This document shows, in pieces, positions 56,032-64,000 of a DNA stretch of 64,000 bases. Position 1 is the stretch's first letter. Each line of letters opens with the position of its first letter. Made by a program: the position numbers and the translations under genes. Below the pieces are notes generated by a model. That model did not search any database. It saw only the letters and a program-made list of their open reading frames with translations, and had not been told where the DNA came from. The DNA is from Pseudomonas baetica (GTDB taxonomy: Bacteria > Pseudomonadota > Gammaproteobacteria > Pseudomonadales > Pseudomonadaceae), in contig NZ_JAIHLQ010000014.1 in NCBI RefSeq assembly GCF_019733355.1, positions 62,001 through 126,000 on the forward strand. The letters are read 5' to 3'.

Positions 56032-56631
56032 ATGAAAATTCTGTTGATAGGCGCTGGCGGCACCATCGGCTCAGCCGTAGACAAAGAACTCTCTCAGCGC
56101 CACGAAGTCATTCGTATCGGTCGAAACAGCGGTGATTTGCAAGTGGATATCAGCGACAGCGCGTCGATCCGCAACCTGTTCGAACAGACCGGAAAGTTCG
56201 ATGCACTGGTCTGTGCTGCGGGCAATGTGACCTTTGCCCCGTTGGGTGAGATGACTGAAGACAGCTTCGCACTCGGCCTCAAGGACAAACTGATGGGCCA
56301 GGTCAACCTGCTACTGATCGGCCGTGAATTTGCCAATGACGGCGCTTCGTTCACCTTCACCACCGGCGTACTCAGCCACGATCCGATCCGCAGTGGCGCC
56401 TCGGCCGCACTGGTCAACGGCGCGCTGGACAGCTTCGTGCGTGCGGCGGCTATCGAATTGCCACGCGGTCTGCGCGTGAACTCGATCAGCCCGACCGTGT
56501 TGCTCGAAGCCATGGGCAGTTACGCCCCGTATTTCCGTGGTTACAAGCCGGTTCCCGCGGCGGATGTGGCGTTGGCCTACGCAAAAAGTGTCGAAGGCCT
56601 GCAAACCGGTCAGACGTTTCGCGTGGGCTAA
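56032..56631 (+). CDS. Short-chain dehydrogenase/reductase (SDR)
   Basis: A 199-residue Rossmann-fold protein with the NADP-binding start MKILLIGAGGTIGSAV (GxGGxIG). A classical YxxxK motif is not seen; ALVNGALDSFVRAAAIELP occupies the place of the active-site helix, and VCAAGNV replaces NNAG. Such short atypical SDRs are widespread and mostly uncharacterised. It is divergent from the LysR gene, which probably controls it. The 104-base gap holds TTGAAA-like and AT-rich elements but no clear operator. Confidence 0.8.
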   Translation: MKILLIGAGGTIGSAVDKELSQRHEVIRIGRNSGDLQVDISDSASIRNLFEQTGKFDALVCAAGNVTFAPLGEMTEDSFALGLKDKLMGQVNLLLIGREFANDGASFTFTTGVLSHDPIRSGASAALVNGALDSFVRAAAIELPRGLRVNSISPTVLLEAMGSYAPYFRGYKPVPAADVALAYAKSVEGLQTGQTFRVG

Positions 56632-56690
56632 ACCCTTGTGATGAACGGTAAGCCTGCGTAACGTGGCGGCACTTGTCTGGAGAGCCGAAG

Positions 56691-57344
56691 ATGCGTGTTG
56701 CCCGTTCGTTAGTCCTTGTTACCCTGCTGCCGTTGTTTGCCGCCTGCCAGTTGCTTGATGGCCCGCGACAAAGTGCCTCCCATGTCGGGCAGACGCGGAT
56801 GCAGGGGCAACTGACTGCTGCCGACGGCAAACTGGTGTTCCAGTCGTGCCAGGATCAGCGCCAGTTCGTGGTCAACGACATTGGCGGCACCAGCATCCTG
56901 CAAGAGGCCGCAACCCTCGCCGACGAGCAAGGCAAGCTGTTCGCCGACGTACGCGGGAAAATTGCCGGCGACCGCCTCGACCTGGCCCAGCTCTATCGCG
57001 TCGAGCGTTCCGGCACAGCTTGTGATGATCCGAATTTCAAACTGCTGATCCTGCGCGCCGCCGGCCACGGCCCGGAATGGAACGTCAAGGTCAGCGGTCG
57101 AGGCATGGTCATCGACCGCGAAGGTCAACCGCCACTCGCCGTGCCTTATGTTGAGGAGCAATTGGGCGACGGCCGCTTCAATCTCAGCAGCGAAGCCAAC
57201 AATCAACGCATCGAATTGTGGGTCGCGCCACAACGCTGCGTCGACAGCCATACAGGCAGCGTGCAACACATGAGTGCCGAGTTGCGTATCGATGGCAAAG
57301 TGCAGCGAGGCTGCGGGTATTTCGGCGGATCGCGCAACGACTGA
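56691..57344 (+). CDS. Hypothetical envelope lipoprotein (COG3650-like)
   Basis: A 217-residue lipoprotein: signal sequence with lipobox LFAAC, acylated cysteine at residue 20. The mature part contains the segments GKLVFQSCQDQRQFVVND and RIELWVAPQRCVDSHTGSVQHMSAEL, with paired cysteines likely forming disulfides; the second half resembles the COG3650/heat-shock-HslJ-like group of envelope proteins. No function is known. It is on the same strand as the following FAD dehydrogenase but a TATAAT at 57380-57385 suggests that gene has its own promoter. Confidence 0.72.
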   Translation: MRVARSLVLVTLLPLFAACQLLDGPRQSASHVGQTRMQGQLTAADGKLVFQSCQDQRQFVVNDIGGTSILQEAATLADEQGKLFADVRGKIAGDRLDLAQLYRVERSGTACDDPNFKLLILRAAGHGPEWNVKVSGRGMVIDREGQPPLAVPYVEEQLGDGRFNLSSEANNQRIELWVAPQRCVDSHTGSVQHMSAELRIDGKVQRGCGYFGGSRND

Positions 57345-57441
57345 GCGTTTTTGCCTCACCGGATCCGGCCTTTGCGGCTTATAATCGCGGCCTTCAAACG
57401 CCCTGGCGCAGTTGTGCGCCCCGCGAACCCGGATCCTCGCC

Positions 57442-59055
57442 ATGTTACGAATCACTGAACTCAAGCTGCCAATCGATCATCCCGAAGAAGACCTGCGCGT
57501 CGCCATCGTGCAACGTCTGGGCATCGCCAGCGATGACTTGCTCGATTTCACCTTGTTCAAGCGCAGCTACGACGCGCGCAAAAAGTCCTCCGAACTGTGC
57601 TTCATCTACACCATCGACCTCAACGTACGCGACGAGGCCAAGGTGCTGGGCAGGTTCGCCGATGACCGTAACGTCAACGTGGCGCCGGATGTCAGCTACA
57701 AGTTCGTCGGCCAGGCGCCGAGCGATCTGAGTCAACGCCCAATCGTGGTCGGCTTCGGCCCGTGCGGCATATTCGCCGGCCTGCTGCTGGCGCAAATGGG
57801 CTTCAAGCCGATCATCCTCGAGCGCGGCACCGAAGTCCGCCAGCGCACCAAGGACACCTGGGGCCTGTGGCGTAAAAGCGTGCTCAACCCCGAGTCCAAC
57901 GTGCAGTTCGGCGAAGGCGGCGCGGGCACGTTCTCCGACGGCAAGCTGTACAGCCAGATCAAGGACCCGAAGTTCCTTGGCCGTAAAGTGCTGCACGAGT
58001 TCGTCAAGGCCGGCGCACCGGAAGAAATCCTCTACGTCAGCAAACCGCACATCGGCACATTCCGTCTGACCGGTATGGTCGAGACCATGCGTGAAGAGAT
58101 ACGCGCCCTGGGGGGTGAGGTGCGCTTCCAGGAGCGCGTCAACGATGTCCTGATCGAAGACGGCCAAGTGGTCGGCGTCGAACTGGGCAGCGGCGAAACC
58201 TTGCATTCCAGGCACGTGGTTCTGGCTCTGGGCCACAGCGCCCGAGACACCTTCCGCATGCTCCACGGCCGCGGCGTGTTCATGGAAGCCAAGCCGTTTT
58301 CGGTGGGTTTCCGTATCGAACACCCGCAATCGCTGATCGACCGTGCGCGACTGGGCAAATACGCCGGCCACCCAAAACTCGGCGCCGCCGATTACAAACT
58401 GGTGCACCACGCCAAGAACGGTCGTTCGGTCTACAGCTTCTGCATGTGCCCGGGCGGCACCGTGGTAGCGGCGACTTCCGAGCCGAACCGTGTGGTCACC
58501 AACGGCATGAGCCAATACTCGCGTAACGAGCGCAACGCCAACTCCGGCATCGTCGTCGGCATCACCCCGGAAGTCGATTATCCGGGCGGACCGCTAGCCG
58601 GGATCGAACTGCAGGAACGCCTGGAATCTCACGCGTTCATTCTCGGCGGCAGCGACTACAAGGCCCCGGCGCAATTGGTGGGTGACTTCATCAATGGCAC
58701 ACCTTCGACCGAACTGGGTGAAGTTGAACCGTCCTATAAACCGGGCGTAGCGCTCGGCGATCTGGCGCTGGCTTTGCCGGAATTCGCCATTGAAGCGATT
58801 CGTGAAGCGTTGCCGGCGTTCGAGAAACAGATTCGCGGTTATTCGCTGCACGATGCGGTGCTGACCGGGATTGAAACCCGTACATCGTCGCCGTTGCGCA
58901 TTACCCGCAACGAGTCGTTGCAGAGCATGAACGTCAAAGGCCTGTTCCCGGCCGGTGAAGGCGCGGGTTACGCGGGCGGGATTCTGTCGGCGGGTGTGGA
59001 TGGCATTCGCATCGCCGAAGCTGTGGCTCGCGACATTCTCGGCCTGCAAGCTTGA
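57442..59055 (+). CDS. FAD-dependent dehydrogenase (COG2509-like oxidoreductase)
   Basis: A 537-residue flavoprotein. An N-terminal RNA-binding-like domain of about 90 residues precedes the FAD-binding motif VVGFGPCGIFAGLLLAQMG (near residue 110); NVQFGEGGAGTFSDGKLY and the C-terminal GLFPAGEGAGYAGGILSAGVDG complete the family pattern. It is probably cytoplasmic. The substrate is unknown; relatives are conserved across bacteria. The ATG at 57442 matches the family start MLRITELKLP. Confidence 0.85.
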   Translation: MLRITELKLPIDHPEEDLRVAIVQRLGIASDDLLDFTLFKRSYDARKKSSELCFIYTIDLNVRDEAKVLGRFADDRNVNVAPDVSYKFVGQAPSDLSQRPIVVGFGPCGIFAGLLLAQMGFKPIILERGTEVRQRTKDTWGLWRKSVLNPESNVQFGEGGAGTFSDGKLYSQIKDPKFLGRKVLHEFVKAGAPEEILYVSKPHIGTFRLTGMVETMREEIRALGGEVRFQERVNDVLIEDGQVVGVELGSGETLHSRHVVLALGHSARDTFRMLHGRGVFMEAKPFSVGFRIEHPQSLIDRARLGKYAGHPKLGAADYKLVHHAKNGRSVYSFCMCPGGTVVAATSEPNRVVTNGMSQYSRNERNANSGIVVGITPEVDYPGGPLAGIELQERLESHAFILGGSDYKAPAQLVGDFINGTPSTELGEVEPSYKPGVALGDLALALPEFAIEAIREALPAFEKQIRGYSLHDAVLTGIETRTSSPLRITRNESLQSMNVKGLFPAGEGAGYAGGILSAGVDGIRIAEAVARDILGLQA

Positions 59056-59065
59056 TCACTTAAAC

Positions 59066-59158
59066 CTGTGGGAGCGGGCTGGCTCGCGAAGGCGGTGTGT
59101 CAGTCGACGACAATGGTGACTGACCCGACGCTTTCGCGAGCAAGCCCGCTCCCACATT
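59066..59158. repeat. REPIN between two convergent genes
   Basis: GTGGGAGCGGGCTGGCTCGCG and TTTCGCGAGCAAGCCCGCTC face each other, about 50 bases apart. The left copy has a T-to-G change in the core (GGCTGGCTC). Confidence 0.85.
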
Positions 59159-59174
59159 GGTTGCTGCGTTTTAT

Positions 59175-60269
59175 TCAGATATTGGCGCGCAACACTGAAG
59201 CTGGCAGCGCCTCACCGCGCTCGGCTGTCGCCGCCACCGCTGCAATCAACCCCTCCAACTCATAACCCTGCGCCTTGAGCCAGTCCTGATCGTAATAAGT
59301 GTCGGCATAGCGCTCGCCGCCGTCGCACAGAATCGCAACGATCGACCCCGACTCACCCGCTGCTTTCATCTGCTGCGCCGCCATCAGCGCACCGATCAGG
59401 TTGGTGCCGCTTGACCCTCCGACATGCCGGCCCAGACGCTGCGCCATATAATGCATGGCCGCCAGCGACAAGGCGTCCGGCACTTTGACCATCGCATCGA
59501 TCACCTTGGGCAAGAACGAGGCTTCCACCCGAGGCCGGCCAATGCCTTCAATCCGCGAACCACAATCCAGACGCAGACTCGCATCACCGCTCTTGTAGTA
59601 ATCGAAGAAAACCGAACGTTCGGCGTCGGCGCACAACACGCGGGTGCAGTGCTGGCGATAGCGCACGTAGCGGCCAAGGGTTGCTGTCGTGCCGCCAGTG
59701 CCGGGGCTGGAAATCAGCCAACTCGGTTCGGGGTGCTTCTCGTAGCGCATTTGCTGAAAAATCGACTCGGCGATGTTGTTGTTCGCTCGCCAGTCGGTGG
59801 CGCGCTCGGCATAGGTGAACTGGTCGATGAAGTGGCCACCGTGCTCACGGGCCAAACGTTCGGATTCAGCGTAAATCTGCGTCGGATCTTTCACCAGGTG
59901 GCTCTGGCCGCCATAGAAAGCGATCTGGGCAATCTTCTCCTTGGAGGTGGTCGCAGGCATCACCGCGATAAACGGCAAGCCCAGCATCCGTGCGAAATAC
60001 GCCTCGGAAATCGCCGTCGACCCACTGGATGCCTCGATCACCGGGGCGCCGGGCTTGAGCCAGCCATTGCACAACGCGTAGAGAAACAGCGAACGCGCCA
60101 GCCGATGCTTGAGGCTGCCGGTGGGATGGCTGGACTCATCCTTGAAGTACAACTCAATGTCCGCAAAACCCGGCAGCGGCAAGGGGATCAGGTGGGTGTC
60201 GGCGCTGCGCTGGAAGTCCGCTTCAATGATTCGGATGGCTTCGCGGGCCCACTGTCGGTTGTCGCTCAT
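59175..60269 (-). CDS. PLP-dependent cysteine desulfhydrase / cysteine synthase family protein
   Basis: A 364-residue fold-type II PLP enzyme. The PLP lysine is K54 in [11 protein letters not shown]; the phosphate/substrate loop ASSGSTAIS and the glycine loop [15 protein letters not shown] are present. The family (Cds1-like) includes L-cysteine desulfhydrases that release H2S, pyruvate and ammonia. It is about 50 residues longer than CysK and has its own C-terminal extension. It stands alone, divergent from nhaA across 250 bases in which I see only AT-rich DNA. Confidence 0.83.
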   Translation of the reverse strand: MSDNRQWAREAIRIIEADFQRSADTHLIPLPLPGFADIELYFKDESSHPTGSLKHRLARSLFLYALCNGWLKPGAPVIEASSGSTAISEAYFARMLGLPFIAVMPATTSKEKIAQIAFYGGQSHLVKDPTQIYAESERLAREHGGHFIDQFTYAERATDWRANNNIAESIFQQMRYEKHPEPSWLISSPGTGGTTATLGRYVRYRQHCTRVLCADAERSVFFDYYKSGDASLRLDCGSRIEGIGRPRVEASFLPKVIDAMVKVPDALSLAAMHYMAQRLGRHVGGSSGTNLIGALMAAQQMKAAGESGSIVAILCDGGERYADTYYDQDWLKAQGYELEGLIAAVAATAERGEALPASVLRANI

Positions 60270-60520
60270 GGTGAGGGTTCTCGTTGAATCTGGCAGGAAA
60301 TCAGCCTCGTCAAAAGGCTCAACCGTTAGCTTAGGAAAAAACCTGCATCAGGCACAGGTACAGCTGAGTTTCAATATGTCTGGCAACTGCTAGGCTCAGC
60401 AGGGCCAGCGGTAAACCACTCTGTAACGACATATAACAAAAAAGAATATAACTTTTGTTTTAACAACCAACACTACGGGTTAGGGTGTTCCACCTTTTGA
60501 CTATTCGATGGAGAGCGACC

Positions 60521-61711
60521 TTGCCTCTGCGTAGCACTTTCACGCGTTTCTTTCAGTTGGAAGCTGCCAGCGGTCTGTTATTGATCGCCGCGGCCATTCT
60601 GGCTCTGATTATCAACAACTCGCCACTGTCGTGGCTGTATACCGGGCTGCTCGATACGCCGGTGGTGGCGCAGATCGGTGCGTTGAAAATCGCCAAACCC
60701 ATGTTGCTGTGGATCAACGACGGTCTGATGGCAATGTTTTTCCTGCTGATCGGTCTGGAAGTGAAGCGCGAAGTGCTTGACGGCCAATTGTCGAAACCCT
60801 CGCAGATTGTCCTGCCCGGTGCCGCGGCGATCGGCGGCATGGTCGTGCCAGCGCTGATCTACTGGTTCCTTAACCGTGACAACCCGCCGGCCCTCGACGG
60901 TTGGGCGATTCCAACCGCCACCGATATCGCCTTCGCCCTCGGCGTGCTGGCCCTGCTCGGCAAGCGCGTGCCGGTGTCGCTGAAACTGTTCCTGATGACC
61001 CTGGCAATCATCGATGACCTCGGTGCCATCGTGATTATTGCGATCTTCTACTCCGGCGAACTCTCGACCCTGTCACTGGGTCTGGCGGCAGCGTGCATTG
61101 CCGCGCTGGTGGCGATGAACCGCCTTGGGGTGGTCAAGCTCGGGCCGTACATGATCATCGGCCTGATCCTCTGGGTTTGCGTACTCAAGAGCGGCGTCCA
61201 CGCAACGCTGGCCGGCGTGACGTTGGCCTTCTGCATTCCGCTACGGACAAAAAACGCCGAGCCTTCGCCGCTGTTGACCCTAGAACACGCACTGCACCCG
61301 TGGGTGGCCTACGGCATCCTGCCGCTGTTCGCCTTCGCCAACGCCGGCTTGTCGCTGAGCGGCGTCACCGTCGAAAGCTTCACCCACCACGTACCGATGG
61401 GTATCGCTGTGGGCCTGCTGCTGGGCAAGACCGTTGGCGTGTTCGGCCTGACCTGGCTGGCAGTCAAGATCGGCATCGCCACCCTGCCCCAAGGCGCGAA
61501 TTGGGGTCAGGTGCTGGGCGTGGCGATTCTCTGCGGCATCGGCTTCACCATGAGCCTGTTCGTCGGCTCGCTGGCCTTTGAGCCAGGTGTCAGCGATTAC
61601 GCCGGGATGGACCGGATGGGCATTCTGACCGGCTCGATTCTGGCGGCATTGATCGGGTATGCGGTGACGGCGGCGGCGAGCCGTCGAAACAACACTTTGC
61701 CTGCTACATAG
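60521..61711 (+). CDS. nhaA: Na+/H+ antiporter NhaA
   Basis: A 396-residue inner-membrane antiporter of about twelve helices. The ion-binding pair is in [21 protein letters not shown] (adjacent Asp-Asp), and [18 protein letters not shown] and [17 protein letters not shown] are conserved. It exports Na+ at alkaline pH. I use a TTG start at 60521, six to seven bases after GGAGA, which gives the family start [17 protein letters not shown]; a GTG 36 bases upstream is less likely. A perfect palindrome follows the stop codon. Confidence 0.93.
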   Translation: MPLRSTFTRFFQLEAASGLLLIAAAILALIINNSPLSWLYTGLLDTPVVAQIGALKIAKPMLLWINDGLMAMFFLLIGLEVKREVLDGQLSKPSQIVLPGAAAIGGMVVPALIYWFLNRDNPPALDGWAIPTATDIAFALGVLALLGKRVPVSLKLFLMTLAIIDDLGAIVIIAIFYSGELSTLSLGLAAACIAALVAMNRLGVVKLGPYMIIGLILWVCVLKSGVHATLAGVTLAFCIPLRTKNAEPSPLLTLEHALHPWVAYGILPLFAFANAGLSLSGVTVESFTHHVPMGIAVGLLLGKTVGVFGLTWLAVKIGIATLPQGANWGQVLGVAILCGIGFTMSLFVGSLAFEPGVSDYAGMDRMGILTGSILAALIGYAVTAAASRRNNTLPAT

Positions 61712-61716
61712 AACAC

Positions 61717-61746
61717 TTGTGGTGAGGGGATATCCCCTCACCACAA
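61717..61746. repeat. Perfect 30-base palindrome after nhaA
   Basis: TTGTGGTGAGGGGAT joined without spacer to ATCCCCTCACCACAA. It begins five bases after the nhaA stop codon. No T run follows, so it may be a terminator-like or 3'-protecting hairpin. Confidence 0.7.
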
Positions 61747-61890
61747 ATCAACTTTCTAGCCATTCTCCCGCGACATAGCAAAAAAAACCCTCGTCTTTAA
61801 AGACGCGTCCTACAGCCACAAATTTCCTGCTTCGTTAACGTCGCGCCCCCCTTCCGTGGGACTGTCGATGGATGAACGAAAGGACGATCA

Positions 61891-62238
61891 GTGGCTCGCA
61901 ACAAGGACATTCCCCGGGTTCCCAACCCACCACAAGGCGACGGGCATTACGTCACCTACCGCTATATGACGGCCAGTGAACTGGCTGCGCACGATGCCAG
62001 ACAAAACGCTTACGACGCCATGCTGGCGCGGCAGGAAGCTTTCGAGCGCAACGGTGAAGTGGCTGCGACAAAACCCGAAATTCCGCGTGCGGGCAGCGTT
62101 TTTGCCAAATCCTGCAAGTTGCCGGACGCGATCATCGACTACGCCAACCCTTCGGGAATGGTGCCGACCGATAGTCTGAAGGATTACGGCGACCTGATCC
62201 TGCTCGGTGCCCGCGAAAGACGCACCACGACCAAGTGA
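61891..62238 (+). pseudogene. Truncated S-type bacteriocin (pyocin-like), N-terminal domain only
   Basis: A 115-residue frame starting MARNKDIPRVPNPPQGDGHY. It matches, as I recall it, the start of S-type pyocin/colicin-like bacteriocins of Pseudomonas, with the further family segments TASELAAHDARQNAYDAMLARQEAFERNG, PRAGSVFAKSCKLPDAIIDY and GMVPTDSLKDYG. Such proteins are normally 500-800 residues, with translocation and nuclease domains after this part; here the frame stops after RERRTTTK. The killing domain is missing, so this is a relic unless the fragment is used alone. A remnant lies directly after it. Confidence 0.72.
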
Positions 62239-62245
62239 CAATTGA

Positions 62246-62503
62246 GTATTCGAGAATGATTTTTTAGCTCTTTCCGGGTTTTTCCCTGAACCGAATCCAG
62301 ACAACTCACTGCAATATGACAAAAATGTGCCGCACACTTCAGAGCAGGCGGTTCTTAACGTCATGGGGTGGGAGTCTCTGAAAGATGTACCGATGGGTGA
62401 ACATGATCTAACGGAAACTCAAGCCAGAGAAATCATGCAACTCGTCAACACGCCCTTCAGGGACGATTTGACTTACTGCATCGGGCTCTGTCGCGAGGAC
62501 TAA
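62246..62503 (+). pseudogene. Start-less open frame after the bacteriocin relic, possible immunity or toxin-tail remnant
   Basis: In a different frame from the relic, 85 codons are open and end in TAA. They read VFENDFLALSGFFPEPNPDN and, later, MGWESLKDVPMGEHDLTE and DDLTYCIGLCRED. The composition looks like a real acidic protein, but there is no start codon at the head and an upstream TGA closes the frame. Small acidic immunity genes normally follow bacteriocin genes, so a decayed immunity gene or the tail of the lost toxin are both possible. I do not recognise the family. Confidence 0.5.
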
Positions 62504-62534
62504 CAAACCTGACTCAGAGAAGCTGAAAAGCACC

Positions 62535-62573
62535 AAAAAAACCCCGACCAGTCACCTGATCGAGGTTTTCTTT
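62535..62573. terminator. Bidirectional terminator between the relic and the lipoprotein gene
   Basis: AAAACCCCGA and TCGAGGTTTT enclose a 13-base loop, with A and T runs on both sides. Confidence 0.82.
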
Positions 62574-62589
62574 TACCGCTCGCTCGCGC

Positions 62590-63054
62590 TTAGTGCGAAA
62601 CGCGGCTGGTCCCGCCAACGGTGGAGATGCGCACGCGCTCGCCAACGCGGAACACTTCATTCTCCTGAACCTGCTGCACATAGGCACGCATGCTGCCGTC
62701 GTCTTCGCGTACGGTGATTTCCACACCTTGGGTACGGGTCAGGCCTTCTTCAGTCGCCGAACCGATCAGACCACCCGCCACCGCGCCGATGACCGCTGCG
62801 ACGATGCTGCCGCGACCGCCACCGATGGCGCTGCCGCCAACGCCGCCGACCACTGCGCCAGCAGCGCCGCCGATCGGGGTTTTGGTGCCTTCGATTTTCA
62901 CCGGGCGCAGGGATTCGATGGTGCCCATGCGAATCGTCTGCACGCGACGCGCTTCGTCACGGGAGTAGGAGTCACCGGTCAGGCTCGATTGGCAGCCGGT
63001 AAGCAACATCGCCATCGTGGAAAAGGAAGCAACCAGCAGAACAGACTTACGCAT
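62590..63054 (-). CDS. Glycine-zipper outer-membrane lipoprotein (SlyB/Pcp-like)
   Basis: A 154-residue lipoprotein: signal MRKSVLLVASFSTMAMLLTG and acylated cysteine after it (lipobox LLTGC). A glycine-zipper segment of about 45 residues (GGAAGAVVGGVGGSAIGGG and onward) forms a membrane-inserting hairpin, and the C-terminal part (RTQGVEITVREDDG) is soluble. SlyB-type proteins stabilise the outer membrane and bind LPS and barrel proteins under PhoPQ control in enterics. The ATG at 63054 is set by the signal peptide. A SlyB-like gene near pdxH is usual in Pseudomonas. Confidence 0.85.
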   Translation of the reverse strand: MRKSVLLVASFSTMAMLLTGCQSSLTGDSYSRDEARRVQTIRMGTIESLRPVKIEGTKTPIGGAAGAVVGGVGGSAIGGGRGSIVAAVIGAVAGGLIGSATEEGLTRTQGVEITVREDDGSMRAYVQQVQENEVFRVGERVRISTVGGTSRVSH

Positions 63055-63281
63055 AGCATCAACTCCAAAGGACAGGTATTCATTAAACTCCGCAGCTTGA
63101 CGCCTGTCACGGCGCCGCCCGGATAAAGTTGTTTTCATTCAGGCGCGGTACAGGCGCCCTGCGAACTCACCCAACAGTAGCGCCAATTTCCATTTCCTGC
63201 GCCGCTGACCCAAGGATTTTCTGGATTATTGCCCAAGTGGCTTGAGGCCGCTAAGGCAGGCTATCCGGCTCGATAGACTGC

Positions 63282-63929
63282 TTAAGGTGCCAGACGTTCA
63301 AGAATCCAGTCGGCGCCCTGCCAACGGTAGTTGAGGCGATCGTGCAGACGGCTCGGACGACCCTGCCAGAATTCGATGCGCTCGGGCAACAAACGGTAGC
63401 CACCCCAGTGTTCCGGGCAGTCTGGCTGGGTGTCGCTGAAGCGCTGCTCGGTAGACTTGAGCAGATCTTCCAGCTCGCCACGCCCGTTGATCACCCGGCT
63501 CTGCGGCGACGCCCAGGCACCGAGGCGGCTGCCCAGCGGACGCACCTGATAATACGCATCGGACTCCTCAGGCGTGACCTTCACCACCCGCCCTTCGATA
63601 CGCACCTGGCGCTCAAGGGACGGCCAGAAGAAGGTCATGGCGGCAAACGGATTGGCCGCCAGATGCTGGCCCTTGGCACTGTCGTAGTTGGTGAAGAAGG
63701 TGAAACCCTGCTCATCCAAGCCCTTGAGCAGCAGAATGCGGCAATGCGGACGCCCGTGCGCATCAACCGTGGCCAGGGTCATGGCGTTGGCTTCCACCGG
63801 CGCCTGCTCGGTTTTCACCGCGTCAGCGAACCACTGGTGAAACAGCGCAAACGGCTCGCCCGGGGCTTGAGCCTCGGTCAAACCATCCCGAGTGTAATCA
63901 CGACGCATATCAGCCAGAGCCTGGGTCAT
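63282..63929 (-). CDS. pdxH: Pyridoxamine 5'-phosphate oxidase PdxH
   Basis: A 215-residue FMN enzyme that oxidises pyridoxine or pyridoxamine 5'-phosphate to PLP. The family start [20 protein letters not shown], the FMN/PLP segment [24 protein letters not shown], and the C-terminal [17 protein letters not shown] are complete. The 5' side faces an OmpA-type gene on the same strand, whose stop codon is 25 bases away. The 227 bases between it and the lipoprotein gene hold nothing I can identify. Confidence 0.94.
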   Translation of the reverse strand: MTQALADMRRDYTRDGLTEAQAPGEPFALFHQWFADAVKTEQAPVEANAMTLATVDAHGRPHCRILLLKGLDEQGFTFFTNYDSAKGQHLAANPFAAMTFFWPSLERQVRIEGRVVKVTPEESDAYYQVRPLGSRLGAWASPQSRVINGRGELEDLLKSTEQRFSDTQPDCPEHWGGYRLLPERIEFWQGRPSRLHDRLNYRWQGADWILERLAP

Positions 63930-63953
63930 GGCGCATTCCTTTTCGTTAGCGGA

Positions 63954-64000
63954 TCACTTCTTGGTGGCATCGGTCGCGGCGACTTTCTTGTCGGTCGCGG
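63954..64000 (-). CDS. C-terminal end of a gene, probably an OmpA-family protein
   Basis: The last 14 codons (ATDKKVAATDATKK) and a TGA stop enter from the right edge. The Ala/Thr/Lys-rich tail, and the OmpA-type gene that lies beside pdxH in P. aeruginosa, suggest an OmpA-family outer-membrane protein. The visible part alone cannot prove it. Confidence 0.5.
   Translation of the reverse strand, partial: ATDKKVAATDATKK

Noticed and set aside
1..64000. CRISPR arrays, insertion sequences, tRNA or rRNA genes
   Set aside because: I looked for regularly spaced repeats, transposase motifs and tRNA-like T-loops and found none; the only repeats are REP elements and local operator or module repeats.

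Overview
The window looks like chromosomal DNA of a Pseudomonas of the fluorescens group. The inference rests on an emhRABC/ttg-type RND efflux locus next to a pca cluster, xenB, olsBA, the braCDEFG order, pdxH beside an OmpA-type gene, and many copies of the short REP/REPIN element typical of this group (core TTCGCGAGCAAGCCCGC). I see no rRNA, tRNA, CRISPR array, integrase or transposase. Almost all the DNA is ordinary high-GC core genome with short intergenic gaps.

Layout. 1-9.1 kb: a cut-off phospholipase D-type gene, YceI, a serine hydrolase pair, an acyl-CoA dehydrogenase-like gene divergent from the ornithine-lipid genes olsBA, acpH, and an arsR-MFS-xenB operon preceded by AT-rich repeats. 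9.3-16 kb: emhR divergent from the tripartite drug/solvent pump emhABC. 16.3-28.6 kb: a complete protocatechuate/4-hydroxybenzoate branch of the beta-ketoadipate pathway in one place: OprD-type porin, then pcaC, D, B, T, G, H, F, J, I, K, R on the minus strand, with PcaR-like operators before pcaI, pcaK and pcaR. 29-37 kb: a small conserved gene, phosphate transporter pit, a 37-residue cbb3-oxidase CcoM-like miniprotein with an ANR box, two small hypotheticals, rapA, and a spinster-type MFS gene. 37-44 kb: a YkgJ cysteine-cluster protein, an MHYT-GGDEF-EAL protein whose 3' end overlaps a convergent beta-hydroxyacid dehydrogenase gene, and a 733-residue chromosomal FtsZ/tubulin-like GTPase. 44-49 kb: the high-affinity branched-chain amino-acid ABC importer braCDEFG. 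49-55 kb: two secreted halovibrin-like proteins with a repeated C-terminal module, then a bufferin copper-RiPP operon (bufA, bufB, bufC, DoxX). 55-64 kb: a LysR gene with a frameshift at a G tract, an SDR, a lipoprotein, an FAD dehydrogenase, a cysteine desulfhydrase-like enzyme, nhaA, the relic of an S-type bacteriocin, a glycine-zipper lipoprotein, pdxH and the end of an OmpA-type gene.

How it works together. The pca genes carry aromatic acids from outer-membrane porin and PcaK uptake through ring cleavage (PcaHG), lactone chemistry (PcaBCD) and CoA transfer/thiolysis (PcaIJF), all under PcaR. The bra operon imports branched-chain amino acids. The buf operon should make a copper-binding modified peptide in the periplasm. 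The most interesting unexplained item is the FtsZ-like GTPase, which keeps the recognisable nucleotide-binding loops and the T7 aspartates but sits outside any division, plasmid or phage context.
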